Assembly (NCBI GenBank): GCA_033439685.1
Contig: JAUEDM010000006.1
Span: 868,001 to 932,000, forward strand
DNA: 64,000 bases
Direction: 5' to 3'
Origin: Apodospora peruviana
Lineage: Eukaryota > Ascomycota > Sordariomycetes > Sordariales > Lasiosphaeriaceae
A program made the translations under genes and the position numbers. A model generated the notes under the pieces. That model was not told where the DNA came from. It saw nothing but the letters and a program-made list of their open reading frames with translations, and did not search any database. This document shows, one piece after another, positions 24,201 through 35,963 of this stretch. Every line of letters starts with the position of its first letter. The first letter of the stretch is position 1.

Positions 24201-27200
24201 AAAAATCTGTCATTTTGGCCCATCGACCTGCGCGACATCATGAGCCACACGCACAATGACGGCGAGACGTGGTGGTGACCTTTTTCACGACCATAATCCC
24301 TTCGAATGGTGTTCTGCATTGCACCGGAGCTTCTAGTGTGCGGCAAGGACGGGAGATAGACAGCGTCCCGTCTGCAATAGTGCGGACAGATGCGTAAGAT
24401 TGAAAGAGTATCCGTATTTGATGGTGTAATCCGTACGACGATCCGTTCGGGAAATACCTATCAACTAAGAAAATCGGTTATCTTGTTGTTCTAAGAACCT
24501 CACAGGAAGGTATGCTGGTGCGTGGGTGGGTAAGTACGGAGCAGTGCGGCTTCCCTTGTGGCTGCATCTTGCGTTTGGTGTATCGACATGCCTACCGTGG
24601 TGTGTCTCTCCTGCAATTTTCAAATTTCTTTCCGTCTCTCCTTCCAGTTTGCACCCATCAATAGTAAAGCAGTGGAGCTGTGGCAGGAGCAATGGGATGG
24701 CTGCGGGTGCGGGTGGTCATCGTTGGGGGCAATCACATCTCTGCCTTTCCTTCCGGCGCTGAAAATCTGCCTCTTCCCAGCTTCCATCACTCCTACAGTT
24801 TCCCATCCAATTCTCCCGAAGTCTGCACCAACGATGGGCTTGGAGACTCGAGCCACCCCAAGACGGAATTCCAAGAGCCCAATACGACGAAGCCGTCGGG
24901 ACAATGTACACGCTGTGTGTACAGCTGTACAGTCTAGCTGTACATGTAAGTCTCATCCTCAGTCAATATCGCGGATGATTTTACACATCGGGTCAGGTAC
25001 GTTGCCGTTGCCGAAGCCAAGTCGGCCTCAGAAACACGTTGACCAAATCGGAACATGTACGAACATATTCCGGATACATGCCCATACAGAGTCCGCACAC
25101 GAGCTGCATCTCCTTGTAGCGTCGTGGTGTTTTGGCGACCACCCGCAATCTCGAAGGGGATGCAGGTGTGCATGAGCCCGTGCGGTCTTCGTGGCACTGC
25201 GTCAGATACTTTCCTATTCTTAGGCCTTTTCGCGATAGTGAAGCTGTGCGTCGGCCTCGGTGTTGGCTAACGTTGCGTCCACGTTTCTTCTCGCCGACAG
25301 CATCTGGCGTTTTTTCGAGGCTTGGCCCCAGATCGGTGGCCCCGGTCAGCGATACCGTCCAGCAGGCTCCAGGCGGCAGCCAGCAAGCCACCAGTATCCG
25401 GGGCCTACCAACTCCATTCGGCCGTGTCACACAAATCAAGAAACTCAACGCTCTAGCGAGTTTCGACACAGCTACATCGGGGACAAAACATCACAACCCA
25501 AAACCTCCATACCAACATGACTACCTGATGTCAAGGCCACTCGATGCCAGATCACATGGCGAGAGCCTAATACAGTTCAACAAATACTCCGCACTCATCG
25601 TAACAGCACAGTACAGTACATACACACACTTCAACTCGCTTTGTGAACCCGGAGGTGGCTGCATACTTTGCATCCTTGCCCTCTGCCCGATCATGTCGGG
25701 CTGCCATGACGCAGGCCATGGGTATACGCTCACTAGATCTGGGCACCAGCAGGATGGCTCCGGGGTTGCGATGTGCCTGCATCGTGCAACAGTCCCTATT
25801 GTGACGTTCGACCTGATAGGCGGCGGATCTCACTGGCCGCGGCCCACCGTTTCCCACCCACTCGATTCAATGAGAGCCCTCTGGAAGCCCAATAGGCTCG
25901 ACATTACGTTTCCCGTGACTCCCACCATCAGCACCGGGCCGGACGGGAGTACTCGCATTGCATGAGCTCTGGAGCTGCCAAAACAGGACGGAAAACTTCG
26001 GTGATGTTGACGATGATTGATGACTCAGCTATCCGCTATGGCGGAGGCTGTGTGAGCAGCACGCTCGGCGACGACTCGGACTGCCATCTGCAACCATTAC
26101 CGCCGGAGCGGTCTTTGGATATCCGGATGTCGTCAGCCATGAAATCTCGTTGAATCAAGGCGGTGCATGTTTGAGCAGTTGACGTCGGTGCGGTCCGGAC
26201 GGGAGGATGACACATCTGCCAGAATGGTGTGTCGTTTGAATTACCAGACCCCCCAAACCTGTAATTGTACGGACTGTATTGACACTTACATTCAGACTCC
26301 GCACGGTGTGTACGAAGACCAACCCGTCAGTCGAGGACATTCTCGTCTCCGTTTCGGGGCAGCTGGGCTACGAAAAAGCTGAGTGCCGCCATTTGATTTC
26401 CCAACGAAAAGGAAGCTTGTGGCCAGAGCGTGGCCTGGTCCCGGAAGATGCATCTCCAATCTCGTTCTTGAATCTAGCAGAAGATCGACCACAATCTGGA
26501 TTTCGTTTTGGTCCAGGTATGCAAGCCAGGCACGCTAGGAACACGGCGACCATTGCCGGCGCAGTGGGGCCAAATTTGAGGAGCCGATCCCCAAGTTGCT
26601 AACACTGTTTCAGCCTTTCGCGAGCAGCCGATTTGTGGAACAAAGGCAGCTAAAATCGAGCCCAGCAGCGGCAATCAAAAGGGGTAAGGTCTCTTGGTAC
26701 CTTGATGCAACCACTCTAACTGACTCCACAGATTGCCCGGTCGAGAGGTTCAGAGCAGTCCTAACAAGCAAGTTGGATGTGATGCTGCCCAACAGATACG
26801 CACGCAGACAATCGTCTGCATCACGGCGAAGGGAAACGTCATACCAAAATGGCATATGACAAGCTAGCCGATCGGATCCAGCACGCAACAAGACGTCGCC
26901 AAGCATCCCCGTGATACTGTCTGGCACGGCAAGACGCTGCACTATTGCAGGTCCTGCGCAGGGCGGTCGTCGACCTTGCCTTAGCTGCTCGGGTTACTTC
27001 TGGGCACAGCAGCTTTGATCGGAACCGGGCTGCAATTTGGCGTGGTTTACGCGTGTTTTCAGTATCTCACCGGTGCTCCCGGAAGTTAAACGACGCAAAG
27101 GAGTGGTTGCCAGTCAGGGCTCGTGCCCATCTTATGGTCGGACGGATGCCATCCCCGGGTCCGCAGTAGCAGTTCGGATGCGGTGCAACGAACGGAACAT

Positions 27201-30200
27201 GGCGATGGGCGCACAGCCGAGGTACTCGTTGGCGAGGTGGACGTGATCCTCGTCGACACTCCCGGGCTCTCGTGATAGCTTCCACCTCAGCCCCTATGCA
27301 CCGTACGATGCACGATATAATGCTCTGCGCTTGTTCCGAATGTCACAGGACCTAACTCGTTCCCGAAACAAGACCTCAATTTAGCTCAAGAAATATTGCG
27401 ACAACGGTTCACCTCCAACGGTTCCCCGTCGCGCAGATGCACTTTGGCGGAAAGCAAGTAGCCGCAAAGTCTGGGCAAGACAAAATCAAAATAAAGTATC
27501 AGACAACTCACACCGGCCGGATTAACTGGCCACAAATAACACACTGCGCAATATTGCAGCTGGTCTCTCCTTTGCCAAAAGCTCAGAACACTCAGCTTCT
27601 TCGGTCATGGAAAATGATAAGCCACGAGCTTTTTTCGCTGAGGTTGGGTTTTTCGGTTGCACTTCTCCTGCACCAGAAGGCTTCTAGAAAACTTCTAGGC
27701 CGGTGGAGTATTATTGTGGCTTTGCTAATCATCACCAACTGCCTAATTCATCGTCCCGTCCCGCCCCCAGTGTATCAGCACTTTCAAGGTGTGGGTGGTC
27801 CAGTACTTTTGCGAAACCCGAGCATCAAGCCCGAAATATCCAAGCACATCGCCCCCCACAATCTGCAAAAAAGTGTCCGAGTCAAAGTGGCACCAGGGTC
27901 AAACAGAGGCAAGGTCACCAAGTTGCCAGCGTCTGCAAGGGCGAGGGAGCACATGCTGCCGCTTATCGTATTCCATGCAATCGATATCCAATCACTCTGT
28001 TCTAGCGATGTGGTGAACCCAACTCGAAATAGTTGCTGTTGTGCGATGCGCTGATCAGAGTCGCAGGGACTTGAGGCGATACATTCGTCTCCGAGGGGAA
28101 GGCATATTACTACCGCCTTGTGCAATGTACACGTACAATACCCCGTACTTGCACGGGGATGGGAGATCCCCTAACGTCAATGTATCGGCTACGCAGGAAC
28201 AGGAAAAAAGCTGGGTGACATCATGCAGAGTGCACATCCAGCTAATCGAAGCACATAGATTGGATCCACGGGTCGCAGGAGGGCGATTGTCAGCCTGCAT
28301 GTGCAGTACCTGATCTGCCCAGCAGATGAGAAACAGCTTTGGGGAGAGGAGAAGTGAGGAAGCCGACTGTGATACTCTGGACATTGGAACCCCATGAGAC
28401 GCGCGCGACCTGGTCTGGCCAGCTATCCAGGGAAGATTTGAAAAAAGAAACCAGAGATAATAATGCCCTGGCACACAAAAATGGCCCGATTACAGCACAT
28501 GCTTCGCCGCTCAAACGGACACTGCCTTTCCCCAAGCGCTGGTCGACAGCCCTATCATAACGGGAACCCGCGATGATGACAGGATGGAAGAAGGGTCGCA
28601 GCGGGCCTCACCTACATCTGCCTTCCGGTAGGGCTCCGGTCAGTCCCGCTCGCGCGCCCAACATACATATACATCAGTCGATACACTACACCAGGAGCTT
28701 ATGGGGCAATTCACCAACGAACCGTGGTTGTCTTGATGTCTTGATATATGCACAGTACTAGCAACTCCCGCAGTTCGGATCCTCGTAGTGGTGGATGGAG
28801 GCGGGGCGGGGCGGCTCCTGGGAAACACTGCAACTCAGCACGTGTCGTAAAGCCACCCGCCGCCTTTGCCTCGCACCCAAAGGAAGCAAACGGGAGCTGA
28901 AAAGGTGTGCAACTTTCAAGACAATACAGTTTGGCAACTGATGGTGTTGAGCGTCCCGAACCTCCTGTGCAGTAGCGAGGTTCCATTATTAGCCCCCAAT
29001 ACTCCGTACGCAGTACCTTACATACGGATTCCACAATGATTTCGGTGTTACGGTATGGTACAGAAGTTCTGTACTGTACAATACCGTACATGGAGTATAC
29101 AGGAGTCTCAGGTACGGGCCGTATCGCTCTGCTGAGACTGGCACAACAGCTCAACTTTGCAAGGCTGCTCGAGACAAGATGACATGATATATCTAATACA
29201 TAACCTGATCATTGCACTCTTGTACTCAGGCGCTTCCTTCAATCTTGTCAGTGGCAAGCTGACTGTACTGTACTGCGCCTTGAGGTCTAAGATCATGGCG
29301 AAGGTGAACTAAGATACCTTCAAACGCACCCGATTCGGCCCCCTTTGTTGGCACGGCTGAGACGGGGCAGACGGGTAGGTGAAATCACTGAAATGGTGAT
29401 GGCAGATGGAGTGGCTGATGGTGTTAAGGAAGGCCAAAGTACTCGGTACTTGACTCGGATACCTCCGTCCGTCTTTTTTATTGATACGTACTTCCGTACG
29501 GAGTACTTGTACGGGTTGCTGACGGAGAGACGTCTGGCAGGTAAGGTATAGCTGCTGCCCATCACGTCGGTGGCCACAGTGGGAAAGGCATATCAGTCAA
29601 GGGTAGGAACGGTTCCTGCATTAGCTTCACAGAACACTCCGAACGGGGCAACAGCAACCCTTTCTCCTCTGGGATGTGCCCTGCGAGCCTTTATTTTCGG
29701 TCGAGTGCAATGAGCGCAATGCTTCCTTCCCTATCGCGGCTCTCGGTCCGCGGAATGCTTGCAGCTTGCTGGTTTTTTTATCGCGCGCGTCATGGATGTT
29801 CAGAGGTAGCTTCCTTTCTTTTCATCGCCTCATGAAACAGGAGAAATGCGTCTTTTTTTCTAGTTTGCCCTTGAATTGGTGGTGACTCCTTTCCAACAAC
29901 TGTCGAAACATCTTCTTTGTTTACCCCCACACGCATCAATCAGAACTCGAGCGAATTTTTGTCACACAAAGACCTTTTTTTCGGAAATCCTGAATATGAA
30001 CAGGCACCGTCGTCGTCGTCATCACCTGTCTACCGTATCGTATCGTATCTGATAAATGAGTTCTTGTCATTGATACCTCGAGCCATTGGGCTTCCATGGT
30101 CACCAATAACGAAAAAGACACGGCAGGCATCCCAACCGTGACCTTGTGATCATCGGGGCGGGCGGCTCAGGAATGGCTTCCATTCACCCGCAGCCAACCA

Positions 30201-33200
30201 CTCAGAAGCTCAAACTCGCGGCCACGCAGGCCGACTGGTGATGTGTCGCGGCCCTGGAACACGATGCATTGGTGCCTCATCATGTGACGGGCGAGCATTG
30301 CACATCAATAACACATCAACGACTCGGAACAGCAAATTCAATGAATGGGTCGTTGATGCCCCACCGCGACCTGTCAAAAAGCTGGGACAGCCATGGACAG
30401 GCCACTCTCTCGAGCTGATGAGGCGAACATCTGTCTTGTCAGTTCGACTTCGTTCAGGGTTCTTGCCTGTAATTGCCATATTGGATGTTTCTGCGATCTA
30501 ATGGCGCCCATGCGGCGCATCGGTTATGCGGTTTCACCCTTGACATATGAGCACATGTCTATAAAGTATACCCTCTACCAGAGATATTGCAGTTTGCATA
30601 CGTCCGAACGAAAATAACAGTGTTTGCTAAGTGGCTCTTTGGACTTGGTCGTTCAGCTGGGATGGGAGATAGTCGCAGCATATCTCTTCTCTCTCTAGAT
30701 GTGACAAGGCACGATGCATCAAGTCATCTCCGTTGCATCTCAGCCCTGGATCGAGTTTGAGATCACTTTAATCTCGTTGGGTGCGATTCCAGACGATAGG
30801 CGAGCCCACGCAGCGAGTAAGAAAAAGGGTCAACTAATTTCCATATCTCTGGGTCCATCCACATGTACAGGTGGGTTTCGCAATACAGATTTACAGCTGG
30901 ACTGACGCGTAACTAGGTAAAAAAGCCCCCATGGTGGAAAAGGCTGACACTGCTGGCCAACAGTGGGTGGAATTCAGTCCTGCACCACCGTTGAGCCAAG
31001 CCACCAGGCCGGACAAAACGGTCATAACGGTGTTTACCAACCCATGGCTCTGAAACAGGAACTGAGTGCTGACCGCGCTCATAAAGCTCTCTAATTCCCT
31101 CCCACCTCGGATTTGAGGATTCCCAAATGATCGACATGGTCGGTCGAATGAGTCAATTGGACGCCAGTGGACGTCTGAGTTTGCTATTTCCAGATATGGC
31201 CACCCGTCAGAGAAACACGCAAACAAAGCCCTGGGCGATTCACTATCGTCGTTTCGGCGCCATCAATGGAGAGATTTCAACGACTTTTCAAACAACAGAC
31301 GGACACTGTGGCGTTACGGGACAAGCGTCCGCCCGCCAGAACGGAGCAAACTGAACAGGAGTGCCACTGTGCGCCTGGATGCTCAAGGACACTGGGCCTG
31401 GGACTGCGCCGTTGGGCGGATTCAAACGCTCGGGCAAAGGCTAATTACACAATTTACACGGTGCAACTGCCAGAAGTGTTCTGGAAGCTTTCGAAAGCGT
31501 GGGAATCCTTGCTGACACGCGCGCTCGGAGGGCGGGTGCTCGAGCCTTGGAGCCTGCAAAGGCAGGCTTGGAAGTTTGGTTGCAGAGAGCCAAACCGGCC
31601 CCCCTATTCGAACCCCTGCTGTTATCCTGGATCTAACCGGCAAACGGGCCTCGTGGGACCGGGGAAGCTTTCCGCTGTGCAGCAAACCCACATTTGCTCC
31701 ATGCAGTTCAATTTCTTCGTTGGAATTTTCTTCCTCTTGCCTCTTTTGTTCTTTGCTTTTCTTTGGGGTCGTCCGGTGCCCGGTCTGTATGGTGGAGAGC
31801 AAGCGAATTGTCGCGAGGCTACGGATACACTTACACGGCCTGCATAAGGGGCTGAAAACACTCTATGAGAAACCAGCCTCCCGGCGCTGTTGACAGGCAA
31901 GGAAAGCGGCTTGCTCGTTATTAGGAAAAGCCAAAGCTTTGACGTAGCAGCGATCTGCAACATCAGGCCCGAAGAAAAGTTGATATTGTGGGGTCGGCTC
32001 ATTCCAAGTCTCTGGAGAGCCGAACCGTTTGGTTTCCACTTTGTTGCTGCAGCAGGTCGCAGGTCGGTCGCTTTGGGACAGCTCGGAAGAAAGTTGGGGA
32101 AAAGAAAGACGGTTCGCGAAATTGTTGGCTTACGACGGAGACGGGATAATTTCAACCATGCCGTTTCATACCGCGTCTTCCTCTTCCCCTTTCGGCCAGT
32201 AACGTTGCCATTTGGATCATATGGTTGTCCCCAACCACCCTTTCATGACAGAAAAAGGCAAGGCATTTCTCTCCGATGTGTGGTTGTGGTGGTGGCCGAC
32301 TGACGGGATTGTAATCGCGGAAAGAACTTTTTTCGAGCCGTCGTCTCAAGCTGAAGCCTAAGCCTTCAATTCCTTTCTCAACAAACAGGGTACCGACACA
32401 ACTCTTGTCCTTGCCAGTAACCTTTTTTCTCTCTTTCTCGCGACAGGCATTTCAACAGGGGAAATGGAAGCAAACGAAGAAAAAGAAGAAAAGCGCCACG
32501 ACTGAGTGGCCGCAGATTTTGACAGAAAGTGTGGGTGCTCAGATATTTTTATTCCTAGCCAGCATGTGGTGTCTTGTCTCTTCCAGGTTGTCACCACTCG
32601 GGATCGCGCCGGACGACCGGCCTTCCCTGCCGAATCACCCGGAAAGAATACGATAGGCTGTGCTGGGGCCATTCTTTTCTGTTCACGCCGCCCGCTTGCG
32701 CAGACGTACACGCGCACCTGACGCACTAACGGCGCCATTCGGTTTGGGCCCTTTGGGAGACCTCCCGGGCCCTGACCTTCCTGACCTTCTTGACCTTGGT
32801 TCCCTGCTACGTACCTACCTTACTACGTACAGTATAGTTCTAAGCGGTCCAAGGTGAGTTGACTAGATCACGGAAGCAGGCCACTGCACACCTCTGTCCG
32901 TTTTAGTGTCTGTATGCTGCTAAAGTACCTTACTTGGTTCCGTCTAGGTAGGCTAGCTCAGCACTGTACCAACTACCCGAGTTTGTTGTGAACAGGGCAG
33001 TCATCCATGTTCATTGTCGGTGCGAGAGTTGGAAAACTCTGTGACCGGTGACGACGACCCGGTCAAAAATTCACGGCAAGCCAGTGGAGGATCAGTAGGT
33101 GAGCCTGCTGGTGTTCTCGGCACATGTTCCTGTTTAGTAGGTTAGGCCGCTATACAGCCCGTCCGTCAGTTCGGGGTGAATTCGTTTGGGTTTGGTTGGG

Positions 33201-34322
33201 GCCTACTTACCTAGCCAGTTAGGGAAGACTGAAGATGACCTGTTTTTAAGTGAGCGAAGAAGCATCCAATGCAGTGCAGTGAAGTGCAGTGCTTCTTTCA
33301 TGTCATGACATAAAGATAGTTATAATACGAGATATGGTTTGATATGACCACAGAAAGAAAGCTGGGGAAGGGGGATATACAGTATTCGTCGCTATAAATT
33401 GAAAAGATTTGCTGCTGCCGAACAAAAGTACCTGCGCGTTGTAGAGTTTACCCTGGCTGGCTTTGCCCGGCCTGATCTGACCTGACCTGACTCTGTATTC
33501 GATGGATGTCCGCCACCAGTCTAGTGGGAGAGTAAGTATATGCACATTTACGTCGTTCACTTGGTTGAACACAGCTTTAGGTCAAGTCAGTTCAGTTAAC
33601 GCCAGTTGGTTGGTTCGTTGTTTATGAAGTTCGGCTGGCTGGTTGCGCTGCGTTATGCGTTTTTTCAACCACAGGAAGTATCTATACTATATGTCGATAC
33701 TTGCGAAGTGGTTGAGTAGATATTTGTTTTTTCGGATTTCTGAGATAGATCTCTCTCTTGTTAGTTGAGATTTAGGAATTCAAATTTCAATACCTGCTTA
33801 TTTTGCGTGATTCTGTTCCGTTGCCGTTGCGGTGTCTTAGACTTCCAGGTGTGCGAGAAACGGACGGAAAGGGGCGGAGTAGGCGCGTATTAACGAATAT
33901 TCTATTTACTCCTTCATACTCCCTTTTCCTTTCTGTTGGGAGAACTTCACTTAGAACTAATTACTGGGTTGTTTGGACAGTAACGCATACTGTCCCTTGC
34001 TCGTTGACCTGTTTGTTGTAGTAGGCTCCTTACATTGCTCCCCCTTTGGATCTCTGGGATATCAACGCACCACGGGCGGACACATGTGAAGTGATGGCCA
34101 TAATATAAGGTAGTCCCTTGTAGTTTCGTGCGTCCGTCTCTAACAATGTGACAAAACATCGAGACCCTAAGGACAACTTTGTTATAGATCACAGTTCTGT
34201 CTCGTCTAAAATAATATGCTAGGCAAGGCGTAGCTGAGTATCAAAATAATATCTTTCCACAACATCACCACCCTACACATCATGTTGTATAGGGAGCCAA
34301 AATGGGACAAAAAGAATGATAT
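21272..34322. other. Gene-free interval, right part
   Basis: About 13 kb without a supportable gene. The longest open frames (for example 25132-25965, 21888-22631, 27437-28054) either lack an ATG or encode compositionally random sequence with no domain. Short GTAC-centred palindromes such as TACGGAGTAC-type units recur (22983-23021, 23251-23279, 28992-29100, 29488-29513, 32808-32835). Small simple repeats include (GGAT)n near 22450 and CTGAC repeats near 33475. Non-coding transcripts or regulatory DNA could be here, but the sequence alone does not show them. Confidence 0.55.
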
Positions 34323-34425
34323 GCCCAATAACAGGATTGAACTGTTGACCTTCGCATGAACTTGATAGAACCCCGAAGAGAGTATCCTATTAGTACGACG
34401 CTCTAACCAGCTGAGCTAATCGGGC
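34323..34425 (-). tRNA. tRNA-Ile (anticodon AAU), with 30-nt intron
   Basis: The minus strand folds as a complete cloverleaf. The acceptor stem GCCCGAU pairs with AUUGGGC (one G-U). The D arm is GCUC/GAGC with loop AGCUGGUUA, the anticodon stem is UCGUA/UGCGA and the T arm is AACAG/CUGUU with loop UUCAAUC. The anticodon loop CUAAUAA gives AAU. A 30-nt intron (34387-34358) sits one base 3' of the anticodon, the canonical position for nuclear tRNA introns. Mature length is 73 nt before CCA. A run of five T on the minus strand (34313-34309) lies about 10 nt past the 3' end, as a Pol III terminator. Confidence 0.93.
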
Positions 34426-35963
34426 CTTGGGTCGCCATTGCGTTATTGTTGTCGATGGTGGCTTTACTGCGGAGGTGATTGAAGAAGTGGTGGATTCTTT
34501 GTGGATGAAGTATGACTCGGGAGTTGTGAGAGTGGACCATTCCGGGTGACGAGAAATATTGGACACTTGTTGGAGGCAGTGAGCGTATTCACTTGGGTTA
34601 TTTGGCGAGAATTGTGGCTGACGACTTCTTGGTTGCCTTGCCACGAGGGAAAATGTTTACTCGGTCATCTCAACTGGTCACCCAAGAAACAGAAATGCCG
34701 AATATGTCTTGCGTTTGTTTCCCAGGGGTATATCAGTGATAACTGTATGCCCTTACTTTCGCCAACTAGGTAAGCAGGGTCTTGCTTATACTATCCATTC
34801 AAAGACGAGAAAACAGGTAGAGTTAGTAAGTCGTCGGATCCTGGGGAGGGTCTTGAAGTAAAGGAGGGAGGTGAGAGTATGGCCAAATCGGGGTGGATTA
34901 TAGGTATACCCTCACATAACGACAAATGTATGCCATGGATCCACATGTTAGAATGCGTTGCATATATATGACGTGTGTGTGTGTGAAGCGAGAAAATCCG
35001 AAATCCATACCAAGTCTAGAAGATCAGAATTTGCTTCCTACTTGGCGTGTTAGGTTGCACCGCTTGACTGTGATCACGGTCTCGTCAGAACGTTGTTGCC
35101 CGTGGTCGCCAGATGACACGCTTGACACACCCCTAACCAGATGAATCAACCCCTATTACCAGCTCCAAACACAGACGTAACCACAATAGTGATCTCGGCC
35201 AAGTCATCATCATCACGGCAATAAAGCTCAATCAATTCTTTCTCGCATTCCGCGGTATCTGCATAACCTCGCTCCCACCCCCTCCATCAGGCAAGCAGGC
35301 GCCCTTAATAAATAAGAACAGGTAACCGTATTTCAGATAAAACCGATGATGATGCTCCCAGAAAAATAACTTCGAACTTTTTTGCTCTCTCTTTCCTTCT
35401 CTCTTCCGTCCAAACAAACGCACACTGTAACGATCCCTCAGTCCCTCTCTCATCCCAACTCAATGATTTTCTCTCCCTTTCCCGTAAAAGAACCAAAAAA
35501 TATCGCGCCAATCCGTCCCGCCCATTCTCATAAAAACGCCAGGCTAGTTGACCCGCAAAAATGAGACAATAAATATTACAACCAACAGAAAATAATATCA
35601 TCAACAACGAACTAATAAAGTCGAGTTTAATGTGTAGGGAGGATTCTTCCCTCCGTCTCGGCGTCACCCTCGTCGCCGGTAGTTCCTCTCTTTCTTTTCT
35701 TTCAAGAAAACCCAATTGTAACAAAACACCACTGCTTGTTCTCTCTTTTTCCTGGCCTCGTTTTCCCTCTGTACGTTGTGCAAACTTCTTCGCGTTTTCT
35801 CTCAAGGCATGACCAGAGGCATGATGGTTTGATGTAGGTAGAGGCAAGTTTGCGACGTCTCCCCCGTCTTCAACTCCCTCAGGTTAAAGCAGGGCACCGT
35901 CCGTTGCTCTCTCTCTGTCCTTTTCAGGCCGTGGCCATATTCCCCTTGAACCTTCCTCTTCAG
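34426..35963. other. Spacer between tRNA-Ile and the TAF4 stop codon
   Basis: Contains the upstream side of the tRNA gene and, to the right, the 3' untranslated region of TAF4. Several pyrimidine-rich stretches (about 35380-35460 and 35640-35780 on the + strand) are seen. No gene is supported. Confidence 0.5.

Noticed and set aside
25132..25965. Plus-strand open frame of about 277 codons
   Set aside because: Its 5' end is TTG rather than ATG, composition looks random, and a similar frame runs on the opposite strand. No family recognised.
27060..27160. A stretch (GGAAGTTAAAC and neighbours) reminiscent of 5S rRNA box C
   Set aside because: The rest of the 5S secondary structure and the expected fungal 5S ends are absent, so the likeness is local chance.
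27437..28054. Plus-strand open frame of 205 codons with an ATG
   Set aside because: No recognisable domain, low-complexity patches, and no matching exon on either side. Not strong enough for a gene call.
31560..31660. GGTTCGAATAG on the minus strand as a possible tRNA B box
   Set aside because: The B box lacks the closing CC, and no acceptor or anticodon stem can be paired around it.
31266..31847. Plus-strand open frame of 193 codons with a hydrophobic segment near its end
   Set aside because: The hydrophobic run comes from a TTTTC-rich stretch. The rest resembles translated non-coding DNA.
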